Assembly (NCBI RefSeq): GCF_019511525.1
Contig: NZ_JAEUAT010000010.1
Span: 168,972 to 232,971 of the forward strand
From: Rhizobium cauense
GTDB lineage: Bacteria > Pseudomonadota > Alphaproteobacteria > Rhizobiales > Rhizobiaceae
Direction: 5' to 3'
Length of the DNA stretch: 64,000 nt
This document shows positions 52,625 to 59,946 of the stretch, piece after piece (position 1 is the stretch's first letter; every line of letters begins with the position of its first letter). The notes beneath the pieces were generated by a model that worked only from the letters and a program-made list of their open reading frames with translations, was not told the DNA's origin and did no database searches. The position numbers and the translations under genes are program-made.

Positions 52625-52775
52625 GGGATGATCCTTTCGGTGAGCCTGCCGTCCGCCGGATATTGCAACGAGTGTGCGGGGCGGGGTAAGGCTCGGTGGT
52701 TTTCTTTTTCCATTTGCCTGGAGAGAGGAACAAGCCGGTCCGGCGATGGCAGTCGGCGGACCGGCGCAACTGTTC

Positions 52776-53492
52776 TCACTTCGCGGGCGTGACCTTGCCA
52801 GGCAGGCTCAGATTGCCCGACGCGACCTTGAAGACGTTGTCGACGCAAAGCAGCGGCGAATGCAGGTTGCCGTTGACCTTCAGCCCTGCCGTGACACCGT
52901 CATAGGAGGCGCCGGCAATGCCGCCGATAAGCTTCAGCGGGATCGAGACATCGACCGTATCGCCCTTCAAGCTCGTCGGATATTCCGGGCTGTCGATCAA
53001 GAGAGGCACACCCGGCCAGGTTTCCGGCAGTTTCGGCTTGGTGCCATCAGGAATGTCGGTGACCTTCAGTCCGCCGGCGCAGGCCTTGTCCTCGTTCAGG
53101 ACGACCCAATGCGGATGCCAGACGGTGCGGTTCTTCTTGCCGTAGGCCGCGTCGTCGAAGTCCGGATGGAAGGTGACGGCAAGCGCAACGATCCCTTGGT
53201 CCTTGTCGAAGCCGACATCGGCGCTATTCAGCGACGTCGGCCAGACATAGGCGTAGACGCTGGAGCCTTCGAACTTGCCGGTTGCATCCGGCCGGTCCTT
53301 TCCAGCCTCGCCGCGAACGCGGGTCGAAAAGATCGCCGTGTCCTTGTTGGTGACGATGCGTGTCTCGATGATATCGAACGCGGCCTTCACCTTGTCATCG
53401 GGCTTTGCCGTCACCGGATGAGCGCCTGCGCCGCCAACCCAAAGGGAGAGCGCTCCGGCGATGAGCGCGCCGGTTAAGATATGCCTTAACAT
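52776..53492 (-). CDS. Secreted hypothetical protein
   Basis: 238 residues from ATG 53492 (MLRHILTGALIAGALSLWVG). Signal peptide about 1-24, cleaved near GAHA. Mature part with FDIIETRIVTNKDTAIFSTR, SVYAYVWPTSLNSADVGFDK and TVWHPHWVVLNEDKACAGGL; rich in beta-type repeats, two cysteines. No family recognised. It follows the MarR gene after 40 bp on the same strand, so probably controlled by it. Confidence 0.65.
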   Translation of the reverse strand: MLRHILTGALIAGALSLWVGGAGAHPVTAKPDDKVKAAFDIIETRIVTNKDTAIFSTRVRGEAGKDRPDATGKFEGSSVYAYVWPTSLNSADVGFDKDQGIVALAVTFHPDFDDAAYGKKNRTVWHPHWVVLNEDKACAGGLKVTDIPDGTKPKLPETWPGVPLLIDSPEYPTSLKGDTVDVSIPLKLIGGIAGASYDGVTAGLKVNGNLHSPLLCVDNVFKVASGNLSLPGKVTPAK

Positions 53493-53532
53493 TTTGGTTT
53501 CCTTCCGTTTCCTTGTTGCCTGGAGAGTTCGC

Positions 53533-54177
53533 CTATCCTTCTTGAAAGGCATCCCAGGTGGCAGCCCGGGTTGCCGGATCGGCAGTTTCATGGTCGCGGC
53601 AGTCGATGCGGAACTCGCTCTGGCCGAAGGCCGCGTTCACGAAATTACAGTGGTGCGGCCTTTCCGCACCCTTATGCTGGTATGGCCGGAAATACCGGCA
53701 CGTCGCGCACATGCGCTGTATGGGTATCGCATCCGCCTCTTGCAGATGCCGGATGATCTTGACCAGCGACATCAGCAGGTCTTCCTGCTCCTGCGCGGGG
53801 AGGGCGCGTGCAGCCGCCATCGCCGCATCTTCCACGGAGCCTGCCGCCTGCAGAGCATCGCGGCCGGCCGGTGTTATGCCGATTGCTGCGGCACGCTTGT
53901 CGCCGGCAGCACTGGTCTTCTCGACGAAGCCTTTCCGCTCCAGTGCCGCAACCGAGTCCGTCGCGGTCGGTTGCGAGACGCCGAGATGGGCGGCGATCTC
54001 CTTTACCCGCGCAGCGTCCTTGCGCCCGGCGAGATAGTCGAGAATCGCAAGCTGCGTCGGCTTCAGTCCCGTCGCTTCGGCCTTGGCCCATTCGTCGCTG
54101 CGGATCGCCATTGCCACGCGTGACAGGCCTTCGCTGATGCGGTGCGAGATCGGAGTTGGATCGGTCGGTGTTTCCAT
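53533..54177 (-). CDS. MarR regulator with cysteine-rich C-terminal extension
   Basis: 214 residues. Residues about 10-148 are a MarR winged helix-turn-helix: VKEIAAHLGVSQPTATDSVA and LERKGFVEKTSAAGDKRAAA. Residues about 155-205 are an extension with CATCRYF, HHCNF and DCRDH, that is CxxC, two histidines and two further cysteines, a likely metal or iron-sulfur site. An inverted repeat sits 11 bp upstream of the start. Genes downstream on the same strand encode a secreted protein and a redoxin, suggesting redox or metal response (inference). Confidence 0.85.
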   Translation of the reverse strand: METPTDPTPISHRISEGLSRVAMAIRSDEWAKAEATGLKPTQLAILDYLAGRKDAARVKEIAAHLGVSQPTATDSVAALERKGFVEKTSAAGDKRAAAIGITPAGRDALQAAGSVEDAAMAAARALPAQEQEDLLMSLVKIIRHLQEADAIPIQRMCATCRYFRPYQHKGAERPHHCNFVNAAFGQSEFRIDCRDHETADPATRAATWDAFQEG

Positions 54178-54188
54178 GAGGCAAATAT

Positions 54189-54201
54189 ATAGGAGTCCTA
54201 T
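54189..54201. promoter_or_regulatory. Inverted repeat, candidate MarR operator
   Basis: ATAGGA-G-TCCTAT, perfect 6-bp arms around one base, 12 bp upstream of the MarR ATG at 54177 and within an AT-rich promoter-like stretch (TATTTAAATTC). Likely autoregulatory. Confidence 0.55.
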
Positions 54202-54256
54202 TTAAATTCAAGAGCGCTTTGAAAAACGGGGGGACTTTTCAGGAGAGAAACACTGA

Positions 54257-54275
54257 TATAGGGTACCCCCCTATA
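54257..54275 (+). promoter_or_regulatory. Candidate DmeR operator
   Basis: TATA-GGGTACCCCCC-TATA, G/C run flanked by AT arms, 16 bp before ATG 54292. This is the layout of CsoR/RcnR-family operators (G-tract flanked by inverted AT arms). Confidence 0.65.
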
Positions 54276-54291
54276 CTAAATGGATGAGACC

Positions 54292-54564
54292 ATGTCCCAC
54301 ACCACGCATCAGAAGAAGAAGCTGATGGCCCGTGTCAGCCGTCTGAAGGGCCAATTGGAGGCCGTCGAGCGCGCCTTGGACGCGGAGCGGCCCTGCGGCG
54401 AGATTTTGCAGCTTCTTGCCTCGATCCGCGGCGCTCTGAACGGCCTGACCGGCGAGGTGCTGGACGACCATCTGCACGAGCATGTCCTGCATGCGGCCGA
54501 TGAAAAGGGCCGGGCGGAAGCCGTCGAAGAAATATCCGAAGTTCTGCGAACCTATATCCGCTGA
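54292..54564 (+). CDS. dmeR: RcnR/CsoR-family metal-responsive repressor
   Basis: 90 residues from ATG 54292 (MSHTTHQ), preferred because GGATGAG precedes it; ATG 54280 is in frame but next to the operator. All-helical: MARVSRLKGQLEAVERALD, the Cys of RPCGEILQLLASIRGALNGL, and HEHVLHA with metal-binding His residues. DmeR represses dmeRF and is released by Co(II) or Ni(II). Operon partner dmeF starts 23 bp downstream. Confidence 0.88.
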   Translation: MSHTTHQKKKLMARVSRLKGQLEAVERALDAERPCGEILQLLASIRGALNGLTGEVLDDHLHEHVLHAADEKGRAEAVEEISEVLRTYIR

Positions 54565-54587
54565 GACGTCGACATGAGGAGCGTGCG

Positions 54588-55574
54588 ATGAGCGCACAGA
54601 CCGAAACACTTGAGCACGATCACGTTTTCCTGGGCGCTGATCATGACCGCAACGCCCGCCGCGTCTGGTTCGTCATAGCGCTCACCGCCGTCATGATGGT
54701 GGTCGAGATCGGCGCTGGCACCTACTATGGCTCGATGGCGCTGGTCGCCGATGGCTGGCACATGTCGACGCACGCCAGTGCGCTGCTGATCTCGGCGGTC
54801 GCCTATCTCTATGCGCGCCGGCAGGCGCACAATCCGCGCTTCACCTTCGGCACCGGCAAGCTTGGTGACCTCGCGGGCTTTGCCAGCGCAATCATCCTGA
54901 TGCTGATCGCTTTGCTTATGGCCTGGGAGAGCTTCCTGCGCATCACTCATCCCGTGCCGATCAGCTTTTCGCAGGCGATCGCTGTTGCCGTCGTCGGTCT
55001 GCTCGTCAATGTGGCGAGCGCCTGGCTCCTGAAGGATGACCATCACGGCCACAGCCATGGCCATTCCCACCATCACGAGCACCATCATCACCACGGCCAC
55101 GGCGATCATGCCCATCATGGCGACCACGCGCATACTGCACATGCCTCCGACAACAACATGCGCGCCGCCTACGTCCACGTCATCGCCGATGCGCTGACCT
55201 CGGTGCTCGCCATCGCGGCACTGCTGCTCGGCAGCCTGTACGGTTGGCTCTGGCTCGATCCGCTGATGGGCATCGTCGGTGGCCTGATCATCGCGCAGTG
55301 GTCGTGGAGCCTGATGAGATCGTCGGGTCGCGTGCTGCTCGATGTCGTGCCGCAGGAAACGGATCTGCAGGACGAGATCCGTTCGGCGCTGGAAACCGGC
55401 GACGAGCGGATCACCGATCTGCACGTCTGGCAGGTCGGCCCCGGCCATCACGCCGCGATCGTCGCGCTCGTCGCGCCACAGCCGGAAAGCCCGACCTTCT
55501 ACAAGGCAAAGCTCGATCGCCTTCCGGGCCTCTCGCACGTCACCGTCGAGGTAACGCGGGCAACTGCCGCTTGA
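54588..55574 (+). CDS. dmeF: Cation diffusion facilitator, Co/Ni efflux
   Basis: 328 residues with six membrane segments. CDF signature DGWHMSTHASALLISAVAYL and second metal-site helix VHVIADALTSVLAIAALLLG (HxxxD pairs). The loop between segments 4 and 5 (about 148-185) has about twenty histidines. Ends in a ferredoxin-like cytoplasmic domain (ITDLHVWQVGPGHHAAIVAL). Exports Co(II) and Ni(II) by H+ antiport, matching rhizobial DmeF. Cotranscribed with dmeR. Confidence 0.92.
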   Translation: MSAQTETLEHDHVFLGADHDRNARRVWFVIALTAVMMVVEIGAGTYYGSMALVADGWHMSTHASALLISAVAYLYARRQAHNPRFTFGTGKLGDLAGFASAIILMLIALLMAWESFLRITHPVPISFSQAIAVAVVGLLVNVASAWLLKDDHHGHSHGHSHHHEHHHHHGHGDHAHHGDHAHTAHASDNNMRAAYVHVIADALTSVLAIAALLLGSLYGWLWLDPLMGIVGGLIIAQWSWSLMRSSGRVLLDVVPQETDLQDEIRSALETGDERITDLHVWQVGPGHHAAIVALVAPQPESPTFYKAKLDRLPGLSHVTVEVTRATAA

Positions 55575-55640
55575 CGCGACGCATCCGGGCCACAATCAGT
55601 CTCTAGCCGTGTAAGCATTGATTCAGGCAGAGGAATTTTC

Positions 55641-56531
55641 ATGCGTGGCTTTTTGATCCGCCGCCGAACCCTTCTCGGTTCGGCACTGCTTTCACCCGCC
55701 TTGCTCCTGCCGCGCATTGCCTGGTCGGAGGAGAGCGACGATGAAATCAACAGGCGGATGGAAGCGCTCGAGAAAGAGATCGGTGGTCGCATCGGCGTGT
55801 CCGCGATCGACACCGAGACCAACATTTCCTTCGGTTATCGTGAGACCGAGCGCTTTCCGCTCTGCAGCACGTTCAAGGTGCTGGCGGCGGGACTGGTGCT
55901 GGCGCGGGTCGACAAGGGGCAGGAAAATCTCGAACGCCGCGTCGTCTACGAGCAGGACAAGCTTGTGACCTACTCGCCGGAAACGGAAAAGCACGTCGGC
56001 GGCGAGGGTATGAGCATCGGCGAACTCTGCGAGGCGGCAATTACCCTCTCCGACAACACGGCCGGCAACCTGTTGCTGGAAAGCTTCGGCGGACCGTCCG
56101 AGCTGACCAAGTGGGTGCGCACGCTCGGCGACCGGTCGACTAGGCTCGATCGCTGGGAAACGGCGCTCAACGAAGCCAAGGACGGCGATCCGCAGGATAC
56201 GACCACACCGGATGCGATGGTCGACACGCTCGGCAACCTGACGCTCGGCTCGGCCCTGTCGGAACCGTCGCGCGACAAGCTGGTGGAGTGGATGGTGGCG
56301 AATACAACAGGCGGCGCACGGCTGCGCGCCGGCGTGCCGGATACGTGGAAGATCGGCGACAAGACCGGCACCGGCAACAATGGCAGCGCCGCCGATATCG
56401 CCGTCGTCTGGCCGCCGGGCCACGGCGCAATCCTGGTTGCCGCTTACGTCACGCAGGCCAAGGCGCCGCTGTCGGAGATCAACCCTGTCTTCGCCGAGGT
56501 CGGAAAGATCGTGGCCGACATGGTCGGATAA
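55641..56531 (+). CDS. bla: Class A beta-lactamase
   Basis: 296 residues. Twin-arginine-type signal (RGFLIRRRTLLGSALLSPA) about 1-29. Motifs: FPLCSTFK with the active-site Ser-x-x-Lys, SDN in ITLSDNTAGNLLLE, Glu in RWETALN, and KTGTGNNGSAAD. A cysteine precedes the active serine, as in some carbapenemases, but no second cysteine for the usual disulfide pair is evident. Hydrolyses beta-lactam rings in the periplasm; no AmpR-type regulator is adjacent. Perfect hairpin follows the stop. Confidence 0.93.
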   Translation: MRGFLIRRRTLLGSALLSPALLLPRIAWSEESDDEINRRMEALEKEIGGRIGVSAIDTETNISFGYRETERFPLCSTFKVLAAGLVLARVDKGQENLERRVVYEQDKLVTYSPETEKHVGGEGMSIGELCEAAITLSDNTAGNLLLESFGGPSELTKWVRTLGDRSTRLDRWETALNEAKDGDPQDTTTPDAMVDTLGNLTLGSALSEPSRDKLVEWMVANTTGGARLRAGVPDTWKIGDKTGTGNNGSAADIAVVWPPGHGAILVAAYVTQAKAPLSEINPVFAEVGKIVADMVG

Positions 56532-56549
56532 AGCTTGTCCCGTCAAGGA

Positions 56550-56581
56550 GATGCGACGGAAACGTGAATCTCCGTCGCATC
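56550..56581 (+). terminator. Hairpin after beta-lactamase gene
   Basis: GATGCGACGGA, loop AACGTGAATC, TCCGTCGCATC: 11-bp perfect stem beginning 19 bp after the stop. No T-tract follows, so it may stabilise the 3' end or terminate weakly. Confidence 0.55.
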
Positions 56582-56642
56582 GATCTGAATCAGTTTGTGA
56601 AGCGATTTCGCAGCCGTAAAGGCGCACATTGTTACGTTGGCA

Positions 56643-56660
56643 TTTACTGTAACGTACTTA
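56643..56660 (+). promoter_or_regulatory. Shared operator, copy C (one mismatch)
   Basis: TTTAC-T-GTAAC (56643-56653) followed by GTACTTACC; the left arm is TTTAC instead of GTTAC. An upstream half-site GTTACG is at 56631-56636. The 3' flank GTACTT is as in copy A. Distance to the alkylsulfatase ATG is 75 bp. Confidence 0.55.
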
Positions 56661-56727
56661 CCAGATTTGCTCCCATGCATACCCTCCGTCCTGGCGCTAG
56701 CTCACCCCCCAAGGATTGGAGAACGCA

Positions 56728-58776
56728 ATGACATCGTCAGACGGTAACGGCATCAGCAGATCGGATTTCCTTCGTGGCATGGCATCGGCGGGTCTGGCCG
56801 TCACGCTTGTCGGCCAATCGGCCAAGGCGACCGCTCAGGATGCGCCCCCAGTTCCTCGAAGCGGAAGTGCAGCCAAGCCCGCCACGAAGGCCACACTTGA
56901 TTACAATGCGCTCTATCGCAATGGCCTCCCGTTCGACGACGTGCAGGACTTCAAGGATTCGCACCGCGGTCTGCTAGCGGCGCTGCCCGATCCCGCCATC
57001 ATCAAGAATGCGGAAGGGACGCCGGTCTGGGACCTGAGCGTGTATGATTTCCTCGGCACGTCCGAGACCGACGACGCTCCGGATACAGTGAACCCCAGCC
57101 TCTGGCGCATGGCCAAGCTCAACATGATCCATGGCTTGTTCGAGGTCGTCGACGGCATTTACCAGGCTCGCGGCTACGACCTGTCGGTCATGAGTATCAT
57201 CCGCACCGACACCGGCTACATCGTTATCGATCCGCTGGTCAGCTCCGAAACGGCGCGTGCCGTCTGGAAGGAGCTTGTCATTCCGAAGCTCGGAGACAAG
57301 CCGATCGTCGCGGTCATCTATACCCACAGCCACGTCGACCACTACGGCGGCGTCCGCGGTCTGGTAAACCAGGCCGACATCGATGCAGGCAAGGTCAAGA
57401 TCGTCGCGCCCGAGGATTTCACCAAGGCTGCCGTTGGCGAAAACATCATTGCCGGCAATGCGATGAGCCGGCGCGCCAGCTACATGTACGGCAACCTGTT
57501 GCCGCGCGGACCGCAGGGCCAGGTCGATGGCGGCCTTGGCAAGACCACATCGACCGGTGAAATCGGGCTGGCGCTGCCGACCGATTGGGCAACCGAAACG
57601 GGCCAGAAGATCACCATCGACGGCATCGAGCTGCAGGTGCTGATGGCACCGGAATCAGAAGCGCCGTCGGAGTTCATGTTCTACATCCCGAAGTACAAGG
57701 CCTTCTGCGCCGCCGAAGACGCGTGCCACACACTCCACAATCTCTACACGCTGCGTGGCGCCAAGGTTCGCGACGGTCTGTTGTGGTCGAAGTACCTGCA
57801 GCAGTCGATCGACATGTTCGGTGGCGAGACCGAGGTCCTCTTCACCTCCCACCATTGGCCGACATGGGGCAACGACCGCGTCATCGCCCACCTCAAGAGC
57901 CAGCGTGACATGTTCCGGTTCATCCATGACCAGGTCATGCGGATGGCCAATAGCGGCATGACGCCGAAGGAGATCGGCGAAGTCATCCGCCTTCCGCAGG
58001 CGCTTGCCACGACATGGGCGTGCCGGAGCTACTACGGCACCGTCTATCACGACGCCGTGGCGCAGTATAACCTTCGCCTCGGCTTCTTCGATGGTGTCCC
58101 GGCTACCCTCCACCAGCTACCGCCAACCGAAGCCGGCAAGCGCTATGTCGACTTCATGGGTGGTGCCGACAATGTGCTGCGGCAGGCGAAGGAATCCTTC
58201 GAGCAAGGCGATTATCGCTGGGTGGCCGAAGTCGTGAACCATGTCGTCTTCGCCGATGCCAGCAACGTCGCGGCCAAGCAGCTTCTTGCCGACACCTACG
58301 AGCAGTTGGGCTACCAGTCCGAATCCGGACCATGGCGCAACTTCTACCTGACGGGTGCACGCGAGCTGCGCGAAGGCGTGACCGAACTCCCGGTTCCGAA
58401 CACAGCGAGCCCCGACACGATCAGGGCAATGCCGATCGACATGTTCTTCGACTTCCTCGGGGTCCGGCTGAACGGGGACCGCGCAGCGGGCAAGACGATC
58501 GAGATCAACATGGAGCTGACCGACACCAACGAGAAGTATGTTGTCGGCGTCGAGAACTCGGCGATCCACTATTCCAAGGACAAGAGCGCACCGAGCGCGG
58601 ATGTTTCGATCGTCACAACCCGCGAGGCGTTGAACGACGTGATGCTCGGCACCTCGACGATGGAGAAGCAGGTGGTTGAAGGGAAAGCCAAGCTCACCGG
58701 TGATCCGAAGAAGCTTTCGGAATTCGTCGGCCTGCTCGACAACTTCGAATTCTGGTTCAACATCGTGACCGCCTGA
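56728..58776 (+). CDS. Secreted alkylsulfatase (metallo-beta-lactamase fold, SdsA1/YjcS type)
   Basis: 682 residues from ATG 56728, 6 nt after GGAG. Signal peptide about 1-38 (GMASAGLAVTLVGQSAKATA). Metal motif YTHSHVDHYGG (about 200-210), further ligands in APESEAPSEF and AEDACHTLHN, then HHWPTWG; dimerisation helices around 400-530 and an SCP2-like C-terminal domain (from about 560). Hydrolyses primary alkyl sulfates such as dodecyl sulfate to alcohol and sulfate. Next gene follows after 21 bp in the same operon. Operator copy C lies 75 bp upstream. Confidence 0.9.
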   Translation: MTSSDGNGISRSDFLRGMASAGLAVTLVGQSAKATAQDAPPVPRSGSAAKPATKATLDYNALYRNGLPFDDVQDFKDSHRGLLAALPDPAIIKNAEGTPVWDLSVYDFLGTSETDDAPDTVNPSLWRMAKLNMIHGLFEVVDGIYQARGYDLSVMSIIRTDTGYIVIDPLVSSETARAVWKELVIPKLGDKPIVAVIYTHSHVDHYGGVRGLVNQADIDAGKVKIVAPEDFTKAAVGENIIAGNAMSRRASYMYGNLLPRGPQGQVDGGLGKTTSTGEIGLALPTDWATETGQKITIDGIELQVLMAPESEAPSEFMFYIPKYKAFCAAEDACHTLHNLYTLRGAKVRDGLLWSKYLQQSIDMFGGETEVLFTSHHWPTWGNDRVIAHLKSQRDMFRFIHDQVMRMANSGMTPKEIGEVIRLPQALATTWACRSYYGTVYHDAVAQYNLRLGFFDGVPATLHQLPPTEAGKRYVDFMGGADNVLRQAKESFEQGDYRWVAEVVNHVVFADASNVAAKQLLADTYEQLGYQSESGPWRNFYLTGARELREGVTELPVPNTASPDTIRAMPIDMFFDFLGVRLNGDRAAGKTIEINMELTDTNEKYVVGVENSAIHYSKDKSAPSADVSIVTTREALNDVMLGTSTMEKQVVEGKAKLTGDPKKLSEFVGLLDNFEFWFNIVTA

Positions 58777-58797
58777 GCGTAAAGGAGCTGCAATCGC

Positions 58798-59340
58798 ATG
58801 TGCACCATATGCTCGTTGACCATCGAGTTTGCAGTCGAGCATCCGCTGACGCTTGCGGTTGCGGTAGCCACCCGGCAGGCGATCGATGACGGTCTCCTGC
58901 CGGAAGCACCCGCTGAAGAGAAGGACATGGCGCAATCGCGCCATGAGGCCGTCGTGCTTCTGACTTCAATGCAGCAGCGCCTCGAGCAGGTCCTGTCTAC
59001 CTCTCGTCTGCTGGCCCTGCCGAACTTCTTCGTGCTGATGATCGAAAGCAGGACGTGGGGCTACTTTCACCCCACGCTCTCGGGCTTTGACGTTCGCGCA
59101 AATCCCTCCTCGCCTCGCATTGAACCCGACGAGAACGGCGAGCGAGATGCGATCGTCGTGATATCACAGGCTGCAGCGGACGAAATCTCGAAAGGACGCC
59201 TGCCTTTTGCGCAAGGGCAAGCGTCCGGTGTCGTCTTCGTGGATGCGCCGGACGCATCGGCCGCCGCAATCCGGTCCGCCTTCATGACCGCCTATCCTGT
59301 CGACCAGTTCAGCGAGTTCGTCTGCACCGAGGTGGCGTGA
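58798..59340 (+). CDS. Hypothetical protein in alkylsulfatase operon
   Basis: 180 residues, AAAGGAGCTG 5 nt before ATG. No signal peptide. N-terminal MCTICSLTIEF with a CxxC pair, a helical middle (RHEAVVLLTSMQQRLEQVLS), FFVLMIESRTWGYFHP and a C-terminal alpha/beta part (SGVVFVDAPDASAAAIRSAF). No family recognised. Located 21 bp after the alkylsulfatase gene, so cotranscribed and possibly a partner in its maturation or in sulfate-ester uptake (inference). Confidence 0.6.
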   Translation: MCTICSLTIEFAVEHPLTLAVAVATRQAIDDGLLPEAPAEEKDMAQSRHEAVVLLTSMQQRLEQVLSTSRLLALPNFFVLMIESRTWGYFHPTLSGFDVRANPSSPRIEPDENGERDAIVVISQAAADEISKGRLPFAQGQASGVVFVDAPDASAAAIRSAFMTAYPVDQFSEFVCTEVA

Positions 59341-59373
59341 GCTTTCGAACTCTTCAAGCTACCTTCGAAGGCC

Positions 59374-59829
59374 TCAGGCGCTGATGATCGTGTCGGCGCT
59401 TGGCTTGTCCTGGCCGTCCTCGCCGGTCAGCTGCCGTTTCAGCTCGTCGGCAATCTGCTTTTCCACGGCCTCGCGCTGTTCAGGCGGCATGGCCTTGAGA
59501 TCGTCCTCGGTCAGGCCGAGCCGCTGGAGGATCTGGTCGCGGATCCGTTCGGCCGGGGTCTGGTTGGCGAGCTCAGTGAATTCCGAGACAACAGAGTCGT
59601 AGCACGCCTTCGCAGGGTCCTCGGTGCCATCAATGGTAACGGTGCCGCTCGCCTGCAGCGCCCACATGGTGCTGGAGATCGACGTTGGCATGCTGCTTGG
59701 CTGCAGCGCCGCGCCGCTCTGGCGAACGCTGACCTCGCTATCGGTTGCCTGTTGCTTGTTGCGCTGGCCGGACTGGGAAAAAAGGTTGGTCAATCCATAG
59801 GTGCCGGAAATGTTGCTGCCGATCTTCAT
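59374..59829 (-). CDS. Hypothetical protein
   Basis: 151 residues starting MKIGSNISGTYGLTNLFSQS. Low-complexity, polar N half; C half with helices ACYDSVVSEFTELANQTPAE, RIRDQILQRLGLTEDDLKAM and PPEQREAVEKQIADELKRQL. No signal peptide or family recognised. Well-placed AAGGAGAAT before the start supports expression. Single gene on the minus strand, 33 bp from the stop of the alkylsulfatase-operon gene. Confidence 0.65.
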   Translation of the reverse strand: MKIGSNISGTYGLTNLFSQSGQRNKQQATDSEVSVRQSGAALQPSSMPTSISSTMWALQASGTVTIDGTEDPAKACYDSVVSEFTELANQTPAERIRDQILQRLGLTEDDLKAMPPEQREAVEKQIADELKRQLTGEDGQDKPSADTIISA

Positions 59830-59898
59830 GAAAATTCTCCTTGAGACAATGTGCAGGAGAATGACGCGGCAGACCTGCCCGGAACTTGCGGCAGCGGG

Positions 59899-59932
59899 CG
59901 CGGATGGCCGCTCGCGTTGGCGGCCATCCGCG
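59899..59932. terminator. Very stable hairpin between minus-strand genes
   Basis: CGCGGATGGCCGC, loop TCGCGTTG, GCGGCCATCCGCG: 13-bp perfect stem, 15 bp downstream of the gcd stop. No T-tract. Probable 3' end structure for gcd. Confidence 0.5.
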
Positions 59933-59946
59933 AGATCCCGGAAGCG

